Below, one piece after another: positions 26,332-34,546 of a stretch of DNA of 48,822 nt. The stretch is from Bacillota bacterium (GTDB lineage Bacteria; Bacillota; Dethiobacteria; DTU022): NCBI GenBank assembly GCA_019428945.1, contig JAHYJM010000009.1:1-48822 (forward strand). The letters run 5' to 3'. The position numbers and the translations under genes were made by a program. Within the stretch, counting starts at the first letter, position 1. Each line of letters opens with the position of its first letter. The notes beneath the pieces were generated by a model, which was not told the DNA's origin, made no database searches, and worked only from the letters and a program-made list of their open reading frames with translations.

Positions 26332-26730
26332 TTGGCTCTCTTAAAAACGGTATCTGAGCAGGAAGCAACCGGTAAAGTGAAAGAAGTCTTCGATGATATC
26401 AAGGCAACAAAAGAAATTGATTTCATACCGAACTTCTGGCAGGCCCTCGCTATTAATCCCGACCACCTGGAAGCAACCTGGAATAAGCTAAAAGTTGTCA
26501 TGCAGCCGGGGAAGCTCGATAAACGTACAAAGGAAATTATTGCCCTAGCCGTTTCAATCACCAATAATTGTGTTTACTGAATTCATTCACACAGCGCCGC
26601 CGTGAAGCGGCTGGGTCTGGATAATGAGGCTCTCTCGGAAATTGTGGCAGTGGTAGATGTTTTCTGCGGCACAAACCGCCTTGCCGACGCTTACCAGGTT
26701 GAACCGGATGTTTCACCTGACAAGGATTGA
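26332..26730 (+). CDS. AhpD-like (carboxymuconolactone decarboxylase family) selenoprotein
   Basis: This 132-residue protein reads through an in-frame TGA at 26578-26580. Before it the frame ends NNCVY; after it the frame continues IHSHSAAVKRLGLDNEAL, the exact continuation of the AhpD signature NNCxYCxxSH. The TGA therefore replaces the second redox cysteine and gives a C-x-x-U motif (Cys80, Sec83). A GC-rich stem-loop follows about 15 nt after the TGA. AhpD-like CxxU selenoproteins are a known class acting as thiol-dependent peroxidase partners. The start is TTG at 26332 with AGGAGG 8 nt upstream. It is a single gene ended by a strong terminator. Confidence 0.9.
26596..26611 (+). promoter_or_regulatory. 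Candidate bacterial SECIS hairpin
   Basis: GCCGC (26596-26600) and GCGGC (26607-26611) flank the loop CGTGAA, about 20 nt after the UGA. An alternative register extends the stem with CAGC/GCTG and a two-base bulge. A short stem with a G near the start of the loop at this distance is what SelB recognises in bacteria. Confidence 0.6.
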
Positions 26731-26755
26731 TCCGGAGCAAACAAAAAGTAATACA

Positions 26756-26797
26756 GCCCTGAACAGATCTTTGTGACGATCTGTTCAGGGCCCTTTT
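26756..26797. terminator. Strong bidirectional intrinsic terminator
   Basis: A perfect 14-bp stem (26756-26769 with 26778-26791) and 8-nt loop are followed by CCTTTTATT on the plus strand. A T run also occurs a few bases beyond the stem on the minus strand. It separates the selenoprotein gene from the convergent aspartase fusion. Confidence 0.85.
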
Positions 26798-26829
26798 ATT
26801 AACAAATGAGCGATAAAAGTAAGAATAGA

Positions 26830-28704
26830 TCAGCTGTTTTTTATATTTCTCGGCCCAATCATTTTTTCAGGCGCCAGGATTTCATCAAGTTCCTCTCTGG
26901 AAAGCAGCTTTTTCTCAAGGACCAAGTCATAAACTCCCCGCCCTGTTTCAAGAGCTTCTTTCGCCAGCCGGGTTGAATCTTCATAACCAAGAACAGGGTT
27001 AAGCGCTGTCACCAAACCGATGCTGTTGTATACCATATTGCGGCAGTGTTCAACGTTGGCCGTAATCCCATCAATACATTTATACTTTAAGGTTGTCATA
27101 CCGTTCTTCAGCATTTCAATCGACTCAAAAATACTTTGTACTATTATAGGCTCCATCACGTTCAGTTCCAGCTGTCCCGCTTCGCCACCCAGGGTTACTG
27201 TTAAGTCATTTCCAATAACTTTAAAAGCAATCTGATTTACCACCTCAGGGATAACGGGATTAACCTTTCCCGGCATAATCGAAGATCCTGGCTGCATTGG
27301 CGGAAGGTTAATCTCATTTAGACCTGTTCTCGGCCCTGAAGAGATAAGCCTCAGGTCGTTCGAAATCTTTGAGAGCTTAACGGCAAGCCTTTTTACTGCC
27401 GATGAATACATCACAAATGAGCCTGTATCCTGTGTGGCTTCGATCAGGTTGTCGGCAAGCTTGATCTCAAGCCCCGTTATTTCCCTCAGATGGTGGATAC
27501 ATTTTTCACTATACCCGGGATCTGCATTTATACCGGTTCCGATTGCTGTTGCCCCCATGTTTACGATGAGGAAAAGTCTGGCATTCTGCAACAACCTGTC
27601 AATCTCTTCGCCAAGCGTAACCGCATAAGCTTCAAAGGCCTGGCCCAATGTCATCGGTACAGCATCCTGAAGTTGTGTCCTGCCCATTTTTAATACATCG
27701 GCAAATTCTACTCCCTTTGCCCTGAAAGAATCGATCAGGGAGCGCAAAACTTCAACCAGCCTGTAATTTGCATTAATTAGCGCTATTTTTATTGCAGTCG
27801 GATACGCATCATTAGTTGATTGAGAAAGATTGACATGGTTGTTAGGGTGACAGTGCTCATACTCTCCCCTGTCGTAACCCATTATTTCCAGGGCTCTGTT
27901 CGCTATAACTTCATTTGCATTCATATTGGTAGAGGTTCCGGCTCCGCCTTGTATCATGTCAACAACAAAGTGAGAATGCAGTTTACCGTTTATAATTTCT
28001 GAACAGGCCTGAACTATAGCATCGTGAACAGGTTTCGGAAGAAGCCCGAGTTCAAAGTTGGCCTTGGCTGCAGCCATTTTAACGGCAGCCAGGGCTTCGA
28101 TGATTACAGGTGAAAAATTCAGCGGGATACCACTTATGTGGAAATTCTCCAGGGCTCTTAATGTCTGAATACCATAATAGTATTCATAGGGCACTTCACG
28201 ATCACCCAATAGATCGTGCTCTACGCGTGTTCGACCTGATTGATACTGTGAAGATATATTTATTCCCCTGGTATTTTCCTGCCTCATACGCCTGGCAATA
28301 ACACGGGCCGCTTTCATCAATACTTTACCGGCAAGCTCAGGCCTTATTTCACTGAGATCATTCAACTTTTCCCTGGTCAGAACAAGAAAACTTGAATTTA
28401 CCAGCGCCCTTGCTGAAGTTGACTGGGGGGAATCATCCATTAATGCTCCCTCATTTAAAAAGTCATACTTGCTGAAAATCGTTATCCGTTTTTTCCCTTC
28501 AAAAGGAGTCGTTTTATTAAGTTCCACTTCCCCTTCATATATAATAAACAGCTTGTTTCTTGGCCCAAACTCCCTGAAGATATATTCATCGGCTTTGTAG
28601 TGCCTCTCTTCTACATACCCGGCAATTACCATTAATTCTTTCTCTGAGAGTGTTTTGAACAGCTCAATTTTTTCAAGGAAAGTACATATTAGTTGATTAT
28701 CCAT
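26830..28704 (-). CDS. Cyclic-nucleotide-binding domain fused to aspartate ammonia-lyase
   Basis: Residues 1 to about 125 of this 624-residue protein form a CNB/Crp-type sensor domain (LFKTLSEKELMVIAGYVEE, then DEYIFREFGPRNKLFIIYEG). From about 155 it is a full fumarase/aspartase enzyme. The aspartase-type residues include QGGAGTSTNMNANEVIANRA and the signature GSSIMPGKVNPVIPEVVNQ. Aspartase deaminates aspartate to fumarate and ammonia. Normal aspartases are about 470 residues and lack the sensor, so a small effector may gate this enzyme. There is no helix-turn-helix. ATG at 28704 follows GGAGG by 5 nt. Confidence 0.9.
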   Translation of the reverse strand: MDNQLICTFLEKIELFKTLSEKELMVIAGYVEERHYKADEYIFREFGPRNKLFIIYEGEVELNKTTPFEGKKRITIFSKYDFLNEGALMDDSPQSTSARALVNSSFLVLTREKLNDLSEIRPELAGKVLMKAARVIARRMRQENTRGINISSQYQSGRTRVEHDLLGDREVPYEYYYGIQTLRALENFHISGIPLNFSPVIIEALAAVKMAAAKANFELGLLPKPVHDAIVQACSEIINGKLHSHFVVDMIQGGAGTSTNMNANEVIANRALEIMGYDRGEYEHCHPNNHVNLSQSTNDAYPTAIKIALINANYRLVEVLRSLIDSFRAKGVEFADVLKMGRTQLQDAVPMTLGQAFEAYAVTLGEEIDRLLQNARLFLIVNMGATAIGTGINADPGYSEKCIHHLREITGLEIKLADNLIEATQDTGSFVMYSSAVKRLAVKLSKISNDLRLISSGPRTGLNEINLPPMQPGSSIMPGKVNPVIPEVVNQIAFKVIGNDLTVTLGGEAGQLELNVMEPIIVQSIFESIEMLKNGMTTLKYKCIDGITANVEHCRNMVYNSIGLVTALNPVLGYEDSTRLAKEALETGRGVYDLVLEKKLLSREELDEILAPEKMIGPRNIKNS

Positions 28705-28795
28705 TACATCCTCCGCTGGTTCATAGTTGTTATTGGTTAATATTGAGAACATATCGATCATATCAAATTAAAAATATTAAGCAAGTCAGGAAATA

Positions 28796-28830
28796 GGCCG
28801 GAATCTTTTTTAGCATGTAAGATCCCGGCC
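28796..28830 (-). terminator. Hairpin after the heliorhodopsin gene
   Basis: GGCCGGAATCTT (28796-28807) pairs with AAGATCCCGGCC (28819-28830) with one mismatch. It lies between the heliorhodopsin stop and the aspartase fusion. No T run follows, so it may be a processing or stabilising stem rather than a true terminator. Confidence 0.4.
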
Positions 28831-28864
28831 CGGGTAAGCCATAAAATCGGTGATGATGATCATA

Positions 28865-30040
28865 TCAGGTAGGCTGCATGACACCAAAGAAAACCAGCCA
28901 GGCTAAGACACTTTTGGCTATCAAGCTTAAAACGATATAACCTCTCTCACCGTATAGATAATCAGCCCATCTGCCAACTTTTCTGTACTGCAAAATCATA
29001 TTAATCGGAAACAGGTTGAAGAAAACAAAATATGAGCCGATTATGGCATAAACAAACCAGGGTACCTCAGCAGGATCGGCATTACCGAGAGCATGCATAA
29101 TAATGATAATCCAGGGGCCTATCCCAGCGATAGAGCCAAAAACAAATGGCGCCCAAACAGTTTTATCTGTGTACTGGTTTAATTTTTCCATCAGCAGGCC
29201 GAACCAGTTCATTGATGCATTCAGGATAAAGATCGCAATTAAAGCGCCAATATCATAAACGCCAAAGAGCATTGCTATAAGAATAATCATCAGGGATGAA
29301 CTTAAAGAATACTCATACCAGCGGAAAACATTAATACCTTTTTTTAGATCACGGTTATAGATTTCATTGGTCTTGGGCATTACAATGATAAAATGTGCCA
29401 GCGCTGAAAGCAGAAGGAAAAATGACACAAAAAGGCCAAAGGGCACTTCTGCAATCTGCTCCGGCCTGGTAACCAGGCGCATAATGTCAGTATTAAACTC
29501 AAGGAAATATGACCAAACCGGGGTTTTGAATGCTTTTACCTGATCAACAGAAAGGGCAATAACCAGCATTGCCATCCCCTGCAAAAAGTGTAATATCCCC
29601 ATGGTCAGGTTAAATCTTTTTAAATAGGCGAAGCTTATCTGCCGAAGTTTTTTCTGCTTTTTACTTCCCTCCAACTCAGCTAGCTTTTGTTTCAGCTCAT
29701 GATGTGATCTCTCCAGTTCCCTGCATCTTTTTGCTTTATCCGGCGTAAGGGGTTTTTCGTCAACCAGGGAACCTTCTATCCATTCACCACTTAACTTTGT
29801 CCCATCCGGCCTGGTGTAAATACCCTGGCCATGACGTTTGCCGGACTCCCACTCTCCGGTATAAATAGAGCCGTCCGGTTTCACCAGAGTTCCCATTCCA
29901 TCCGGTTTGTCATTATGCCACTCACCGGCATACCTGGTTCCGTCAGGTCTTGTCCAGATTCCCTGGCCATGACGCATATTATTCTGCCATTCTCCACTGT
30001 AAACTGCTCCATCAGGATACGTATAATTTTTTTTATTCAT
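28865..30040 (-). CDS. MORN-repeat domain fused to heliorhodopsin
   Basis: This 391-residue protein begins with four MORN repeats (about residues 5-95; units such as YSGEWQNNMRHGQGIW and YTGEWESGKRHGQGIY). A charged, probably coiled-coil linker follows (about 98-132), then seven membrane helices. The membrane part matches heliorhodopsins: RWYEYSLSSSLMIILIAMLF in helix 3 carries the presumed Glu counterion. YIVLSLIAKSVLAWLVF in helix 7 carries the retinal-binding Lys376. Heliorhodopsins have a cytoplasmic N-terminus, so the MORN module would sit inside, perhaps at the membrane. GGAGG precedes the ATG at 30040 by 6 nt. No retinal synthesis gene is in the window. Signalling rather than pumping is the expected role. 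Confidence 0.9.
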   Translation of the reverse strand: MNKKNYTYPDGAVYSGEWQNNMRHGQGIWTRPDGTRYAGEWHNDKPDGMGTLVKPDGSIYTGEWESGKRHGQGIYTRPDGTKLSGEWIEGSLVDEKPLTPDKAKRCRELERSHHELKQKLAELEGSKKQKKLRQISFAYLKRFNLTMGILHFLQGMAMLVIALSVDQVKAFKTPVWSYFLEFNTDIMRLVTRPEQIAEVPFGLFVSFFLLLSALAHFIIVMPKTNEIYNRDLKKGINVFRWYEYSLSSSLMIILIAMLFGVYDIGALIAIFILNASMNWFGLLMEKLNQYTDKTVWAPFVFGSIAGIGPWIIIIMHALGNADPAEVPWFVYAIIGSYFVFFNLFPINMILQYRKVGRWADYLYGERGYIVLSLIAKSVLAWLVFFGVMQPT

Positions 30041-30114
30041 CATAAACCTCCCTGTCGAATATACTTTAATATGAATTCCCGGTTGCTGCCCATTAATTTG
30101 GCGGCCTCATTTCC

Positions 30115-30152
30115 TACCGGTATTGACTGCCGATTACCGGTAATTATATACT
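30115..30152 (+). promoter_or_regulatory. Promoter with two TACCGGTA operator-like palindromes
   Basis: TTGACT (30123-30128), an 18-bp spacer and TATACT (30147-30152) form a plausible plus-strand promoter for the rhodanese operon. The palindrome TACCGGTA occurs at 30115-30122 and 30135-30142, exactly 20 bp apart (two helical turns), flanking the -35 and filling the spacer. The gap is shared with the divergent heliorhodopsin gene, so one regulator could control both. Confidence 0.5.
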
Positions 30153-30299
30153 ACCATTAACCTTATTAAGTTCAAGTCTTATTTGTCTTAATTTACTGAT
30201 AAGAATGTAACGCCTCAACTCTTGATCTGCTGAGGATGATCCTAAATTTTTAGCGATGATCTTAAACGATGTTAATTTATGACACAGAAGGTGAGACAA

Positions 30300-30731
30300 A
30301 TGAAACCTTATAGATTTAAGATTCTGCTAATCATATCGCTATTTATAATTACTTCCTGTACTCCTGCAGCGATAGTTGAAGAAAATAATGAACAGGGTGA
30401 TACCGGGAGTGAAAAAGCTGAATACATCAAAATCAGCGCTGAAGATGCAAAAGCCATGATGGAAAATGAGGGAGTTATCCTGGTAGATGTTCGAACCACT
30501 GAGGAATTCGAAGAGATACGTATTGAAGGCGCAATGCTGATCCCGGATTATGACATAGAAGATCTTGCCGGGGAAATGCTGCCTGATAAAGAGGCAACTA
30601 TCCTTGTATACTGCCGAACCGGCAGACGCAGCGAAATAGCTTCAAAAAAACTGATTGATATGGGCTATACCAGCATTTATGATTTTGGGGGCATAGTCGA
30701 CTGGCCTTTTGATACAGTAAGCGGAAAATAA
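30300..30731 (+). CDS. Rhodanese-like lipoprotein
   Basis: This 143-residue secreted protein has a signal peptide ending in an IITSC lipobox, an acidic linker, and a single rhodanese domain (ILVDVRTTEEFEE). The active-site loop YCRTGRRS carries the catalytic Cys. It should handle sulfane sulfur or bind oxyanions outside the membrane. AAGGTGAG precedes the ATG at 30300. It is first in an apparent three-gene operon with two small membrane proteins. Confidence 0.88.
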   Translation: MKPYRFKILLIISLFIITSCTPAAIVEENNEQGDTGSEKAEYIKISAEDAKAMMENEGVILVDVRTTEEFEEIRIEGAMLIPDYDIEDLAGEMLPDKEATILVYCRTGRRSEIASKKLIDMGYTSIYDFGGIVDWPFDTVSGK

Positions 30732-30756
30732 AATTGTTTGCAAAGGGGAAGGTTTA

Positions 30757-31095
30757 ATGAAAGCAGCAAAAATAATTGCCTGGTCAGGTTTGATTGCTAT
30801 GACCGTTGTTCTGATTAATGGTTTTGTCAATGGAGACTTCAGCATTGACGGGGCAGCGCTTCTCGCAAACCCCTGGGGAATTGTTTCCCTGGTTGATCTT
30901 TATGTCGGATTCGCCCTTTTTTCTGTCTGGATTGTATTTCGCGAAAAAAGCACCCTGTCGGCCGTAATATGGGTTATATTGATGATGTTACTCGGTTTTT
31001 TCGCCGGAAGCCTCTATACTTTGATAGCTCTTTACCGCAGCGGCGATAATTGGGCAGCCTTTTTTATGGGCGCCCGCTACAACTTAAACAGGTGA
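30757..31095 (+). CDS. DUF1475-like small membrane protein
   Basis: This 112-residue protein has three membrane helices. The stretch NPWGIVSLVDLYVGFALFS is characteristic, as I recall, of the DUF1475 family, whose function is unknown. It starts 25 nt after the rhodanese gene behind an AAGGGGAAGG site and is followed closely by another membrane protein. Confidence 0.72.
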   Translation: MKAAKIIAWSGLIAMTVVLINGFVNGDFSIDGAALLANPWGIVSLVDLYVGFALFSVWIVFREKSTLSAVIWVILMMLLGFFAGSLYTLIALYRSGDNWAAFFMGARYNLNR

Positions 31096-31125
31096 TCCAG
31101 GTTGATACCCGAAAGGACTATTTTC

Positions 31126-31794
31126 ATGCCCAGTATAAATGAAATAGGTGAAGAATTAAAATCTGTTGTTTCAGGAAAAACCTTTGATGCCTTGTTACCA
31201 CCTCTGGTATTTGTTATTACCAATGGTTTTCTGGGGCTTGATACTGCCGCGGTAGTTGCCCTGAGCCTGGCTGTTGGTCTTGGTATTATACGCCTCATAC
31301 GCGGACAAAACTGGTTTTATGCACTGGGGGGACTTCTTGGTGTAGCACTGGCTTCAGGTTTGGCTGTATTGACCCGCAGCGCAGCAAGTTATTTCATCCC
31401 GGCCATTTTAAGCAGCGCCCTTCTTTTGCTGTTAGCCCTGGCAAGCCTTGTCGCCGGGAAACCTTTGGCTGCCTGGGCAAGTCACATCACCCGCGGATGG
31501 CCTCTCGAATGGTTTTGGCGCAGCGATATAAAACCTGCATACCGCGAAGTAACCTTGTTCTGGTCTGCGTTTTTCGCCATGCGTCTCATGGTCCAGTACC
31601 TGTTATATCGGACAGGAGATGCAGCAACACTGGCCTGGGCAAATACACTGCTTGGTTGGCCTGTAATAATTATTGTCTTGATTATTACCTACATATATGG
31701 CATCTGGAGACTTCGCAGCCTTCAGGGTCCTGGTGTTGAGGAATTTAAAGACGGTAAAGAACCACCCTGGCAGGGCCAAACCCGGGGCTTCTAA
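31126..31794 (+). CDS. Multi-pass membrane protein, DUF3159-like
   Basis: This protein of about 222 residues has five to six hydrophobic segments. It has a pattern (LLPPLVFVITNGFLGLDTAAVVALSLA, ending in a Trp-rich region GWPLEWFWRSD) similar to the DUF3159 family known mostly from Actinobacteria. The assignment is from memory and moderate. ATG at 31126 has AAAGGA 8 nt upstream; a TTG at 31102 is also possible. It ends 4 nt before a long inverted repeat. Confidence 0.6.
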   Translation: MPSINEIGEELKSVVSGKTFDALLPPLVFVITNGFLGLDTAAVVALSLAVGLGIIRLIRGQNWFYALGGLLGVALASGLAVLTRSAASYFIPAILSSALLLLLALASLVAGKPLAAWASHITRGWPLEWFWRSDIKPAYREVTLFWSAFFAMRLMVQYLLYRTGDAATLAWANTLLGWPVIIIVLIITYIYGIWRLRSLQGPGVEEFKDGKEPPWQGQTRGF

Positions 31795-31798
31795 TCAA

Positions 31799-31916
31799 TG
31801 GGACAACGGGGACAGGTCCCTTTGTCCCACTTTCAGGGATCAGATCAAGCCGAATAACCTAGATAGCCGCAGTGGAAAATATTGGTGGGACAAAAGGACC
31901 TGTCCCCGTTGTCCCA
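31799..31916. repeat. 32-nt inverted repeat element (REP/MITE-like)
   Basis: The left arm 31799-31830 and right arm 31885-31916 are inverted copies matching at 31 of 32 positions, separated by 54 nt. Each arm also contains GGGACA and TGTCCC half-sites, so it folds on its own. It fills the gap between two convergent genes and would terminate both. The GGGACAGGTCC core resembles repeats spread through some clostridial genomes, possibly mobilised in trans. Confidence 0.85.
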
Positions 31917-32987
31917 CTACAGTGAAGTGGTGAAGCCTAAAATATAGCGCATGATTAATGTTACATCCAAAACATCGATTACACCATCACGATTAACATC
32001 TGCAGGCACCAATTGACCATAATCAAGTTCCCTAACTTTCAGGACATGCTGCATGACCAGTGTAACATCCCTTACATCTACAATTCCATTACCGATGACA
32101 TCACCATATTTAATATCTGGCAATTGAATCTGCTCCGGCAGATAATCCGGATCAGATTCAACCGGTGGTTCATTTTCAGCAGAAGTTTCAGGAAGAGGTG
32201 GCGGTGAAGGATCGATCAAACCGGTAGTTTCCAGGTAAGTTTCAGCCAACCAGCCGAATTTAACCTCCCCTTCAAGCTCAATCGCCGCGTACCACCAGTA
32301 ATGATACGATGACAGGCTGCCCGGCTGGGAAGCATAGATTCCGTTGCTTATATGCTCCCGGATCTGAACAACTGTGTCTCTTGGAAGCGCAACGGGAAGC
32401 TGGTTTGCGCCTTCAAGGCGAAAATTCAAGTTGTTGACAGTTGTCCTGACATGCTCGCCATGAAAATATAGTCCTGACTTTTCCCGGCTCAGAGGAACTG
32501 ATATAAAAGCAGTCGGCCAGATACTGCTTCCCGGACTAATTTGCTTTACATTATATGCACTGCTGCTGCTGCTTGAATCGGAAACAAGAATAGCGCCATC
32601 TTCCCTGACAGCTTCGACTACCCCGACATGCCCCAACCTGCTGCCATAATAAACACCACTATCCCAGAAAGCAATCGTCCCCGGCGCTGCAGTTTCAGAT
32701 ACGGTCGCCCCTCTGGAGGCATTATATGCCCAGGTATTCGCATTAAAGCGCATGCTGTCCAATGCATATTTACAATAACCAAGCTGCATCATTCGTCCAT
32801 GTGTATACCAGGTACAATTATTGCCTTTACTTGGGAAAAAATTGAAAACCGTATATTCCGGAAGCCAGGGCCAGCGATCAAATTCTTCCCTGGTAAGAGG
32901 AGTATAACCCTCAAATGAGGATGCTGAAGAGGTCAGCAAAAGCAGTATAAATGTAAGGATTATCGCAACCCTGCAAGTTTTCTTCAT
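31917..32987 (-). CDS. Secreted CHAP-domain amidase/peptidase with C-terminal dockerin
   Basis: This protein of about 356 residues has a signal peptide and a CHAP domain with the catalytic Cys in NNCTWYTHGR and His in LGHVGVVEAV. An SH3-like region around HYWWYAAIELEGEVKFGWLA follows, then a proline-rich linker (DPSPPPLPETS) and two dockerin type I repeats at the C-terminus. The second repeat (DVNRDGVIDVLDVTLIM) has a full calcium loop; the first (DVIGNGIVDVRDVTLVM) has lost key Asp residues. It probably cleaves peptidoglycan peptides and docks to a cohesin-bearing scaffold. The start among three near codons is uncertain because none has a good ribosome site. Confidence 0.85.
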   Translation of the reverse strand: MKKTCRVAIILTFILLLLTSSASSFEGYTPLTREEFDRWPWLPEYTVFNFFPSKGNNCTWYTHGRMMQLGYCKYALDSMRFNANTWAYNASRGATVSETAAPGTIAFWDSGVYYGSRLGHVGVVEAVREDGAILVSDSSSSSSAYNVKQISPGSSIWPTAFISVPLSREKSGLYFHGEHVRTTVNNLNFRLEGANQLPVALPRDTVVQIREHISNGIYASQPGSLSSYHYWWYAAIELEGEVKFGWLAETYLETTGLIDPSPPPLPETSAENEPPVESDPDYLPEQIQLPDIKYGDVIGNGIVDVRDVTLVMQHVLKVRELDYGQLVPADVNRDGVIDVLDVTLIMRYILGFTTSL

Positions 32988-33133
32988 TGGCATCAATTTA
33001 ATTAACCCGGATTGCCGGTAGCCCGGACTAATTTTCTCCCCGTACTATTATCTGTATATATTTATACCATTATACATAATTTCATAAAAATTGCAACATC
33101 TGCAGTTCATTTCCAGCTTGATATTTCAATCCT

Positions 33134-34444
33134 TTATACAGCTTCTTCTTTAACTTCGCGGGCAATTTCCTCAGGATCTCTGCCAAGTCTTTTCTGACCG
33201 GCACGCAGAAGTAAAAATCCAAGGGCATAAACTGCAGCCCCTGCCACAAACATACCATGATTGCCCATTAAATCCATCGAGAGACCGAGCACACTTGGTC
33301 CAATCATCTGGCCGGTCATGGTGAAAACATAATAGAGTCCTATGTAAAAACCGATCCTGTCGCGACCGCCCAGGTCGGCAATCAAAGGCATGGCCTGGAC
33401 ATTTACCAGGGCCCAGGCAAAACCGGCAAATACAAATATCACAGCAATAACATTAGGGTTTCGCACCGGAATAGCCAGCAAAAACATAGCGGGCACTATA
33501 GCCAAACCGATAAGCATGGCCGGAATCTTACCGATACGTGTCCCGATTAGGCCTGCCAGCAAGGCAAAAACAAGAAATGAACCGGCAAAAGTCGTTAATA
33601 TAAAAGCAGCCCGTCCTTCGGTAAGCCCCAGAGTTTCAACCCCGTAAATGGGAAACATAGCGTCAAGCCCGGCAAAACCGATAAAATATGTAAGCATTGC
33701 AGCCAATATTAAAAACTGGCCAAAATTCTCAGGTTTCAATAAAACTTTGATACCGTCAATTGCTTCCCTGATCGGGTTTCTGGAGGCAACCAGTGTATTG
33801 TCAACATAAGGAGGATGCCTGTCTGCTTTTTTCCAGACGATGAAAAGGGTTAATATAAGCACAAAAGCGCCAATACCAAATGTAAGGCGCGGATCGATAT
33901 CGTATAAAAGTGAAAGTCCTCCGAAGGCAATCAGAGTTCCCAGCCCACCCATCAGGTTGATGATCCCGTTGGCAGCAGATCGCTTTTCAGGCGGGGTATG
34001 ATCTGGCATGAGGGTAATAACCGGTCCCCGGTAAGAGTGCATAGCCGCAGTAAACAATATTTCCGTTATGATAAGAGTCCAAAGTACTACTGATGCAAAG
34101 GGTATGGCAAAAAAAGTGAGCGCGGCTACGGGTACCGCAACAACCATAAATGGCAGCCTGCGTCCCAACGGTGTATTAACCCGGTCTGACCAGGCTCCGA
34201 TGATTGGAATAAGCAGCAGTCCGATTAAATTGTCTGTTCCCATCAGGAGGCCGATTATTGCCCTTGATTCAAAAAACTCACGGTACATCAGGGGCAGGAA
34301 TGCATTGTAGGTTGTAAAAACCAACTGAACCCCCAGGAAACCAAAGCCAATCCACCATATCTTTGCGTAAGAAAAGGATTTTTCTTCTGAAGAAAGCTCA
34401 CGGACAACGTTTCCAGCTTTACTCATCCCTGGTTTTTCTTTCAT
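33134..34444 (-). CDS. MFS transporter, SLC45-like
   Basis: This 436-residue protein has twelve predicted membrane helices. The MFS loop between helices 2 and 3 reads GAWSDRVNTPLGRRLPFM, and RGPVITLMPDHTPPEKRSAANG follows helix 4. Both are typical of the SLC45/GPH-like sugar transporter branch. AAGGGTG lies 7 nt before the ATG. The substrate is unknown; a sugar is likeliest. Confidence 0.82.
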   Translation of the reverse strand: MKEKPGMSKAGNVVRELSSEEKSFSYAKIWWIGFGFLGVQLVFTTYNAFLPLMYREFFESRAIIGLLMGTDNLIGLLLIPIIGAWSDRVNTPLGRRLPFMVVAVPVAALTFFAIPFASVVLWTLIITEILFTAAMHSYRGPVITLMPDHTPPEKRSAANGIINLMGGLGTLIAFGGLSLLYDIDPRLTFGIGAFVLILTLFIVWKKADRHPPYVDNTLVASRNPIREAIDGIKVLLKPENFGQFLILAAMLTYFIGFAGLDAMFPIYGVETLGLTEGRAAFILTTFAGSFLVFALLAGLIGTRIGKIPAMLIGLAIVPAMFLLAIPVRNPNVIAVIFVFAGFAWALVNVQAMPLIADLGGRDRIGFYIGLYYVFTMTGQMIGPSVLGLSMDLMGNHGMFVAGAAVYALGFLLLRAGQKRLGRDPEEIAREVKEEAV

Positions 34445-34546
34445 TTTACTACACCCTTAATTTGTTTCCGTTTCATCATAAGTATCATCTCCCCTGTAAT
34501 GATTATGATTGAGTATCTTTCAACAGAGACAATTTGGATCCTGCAA

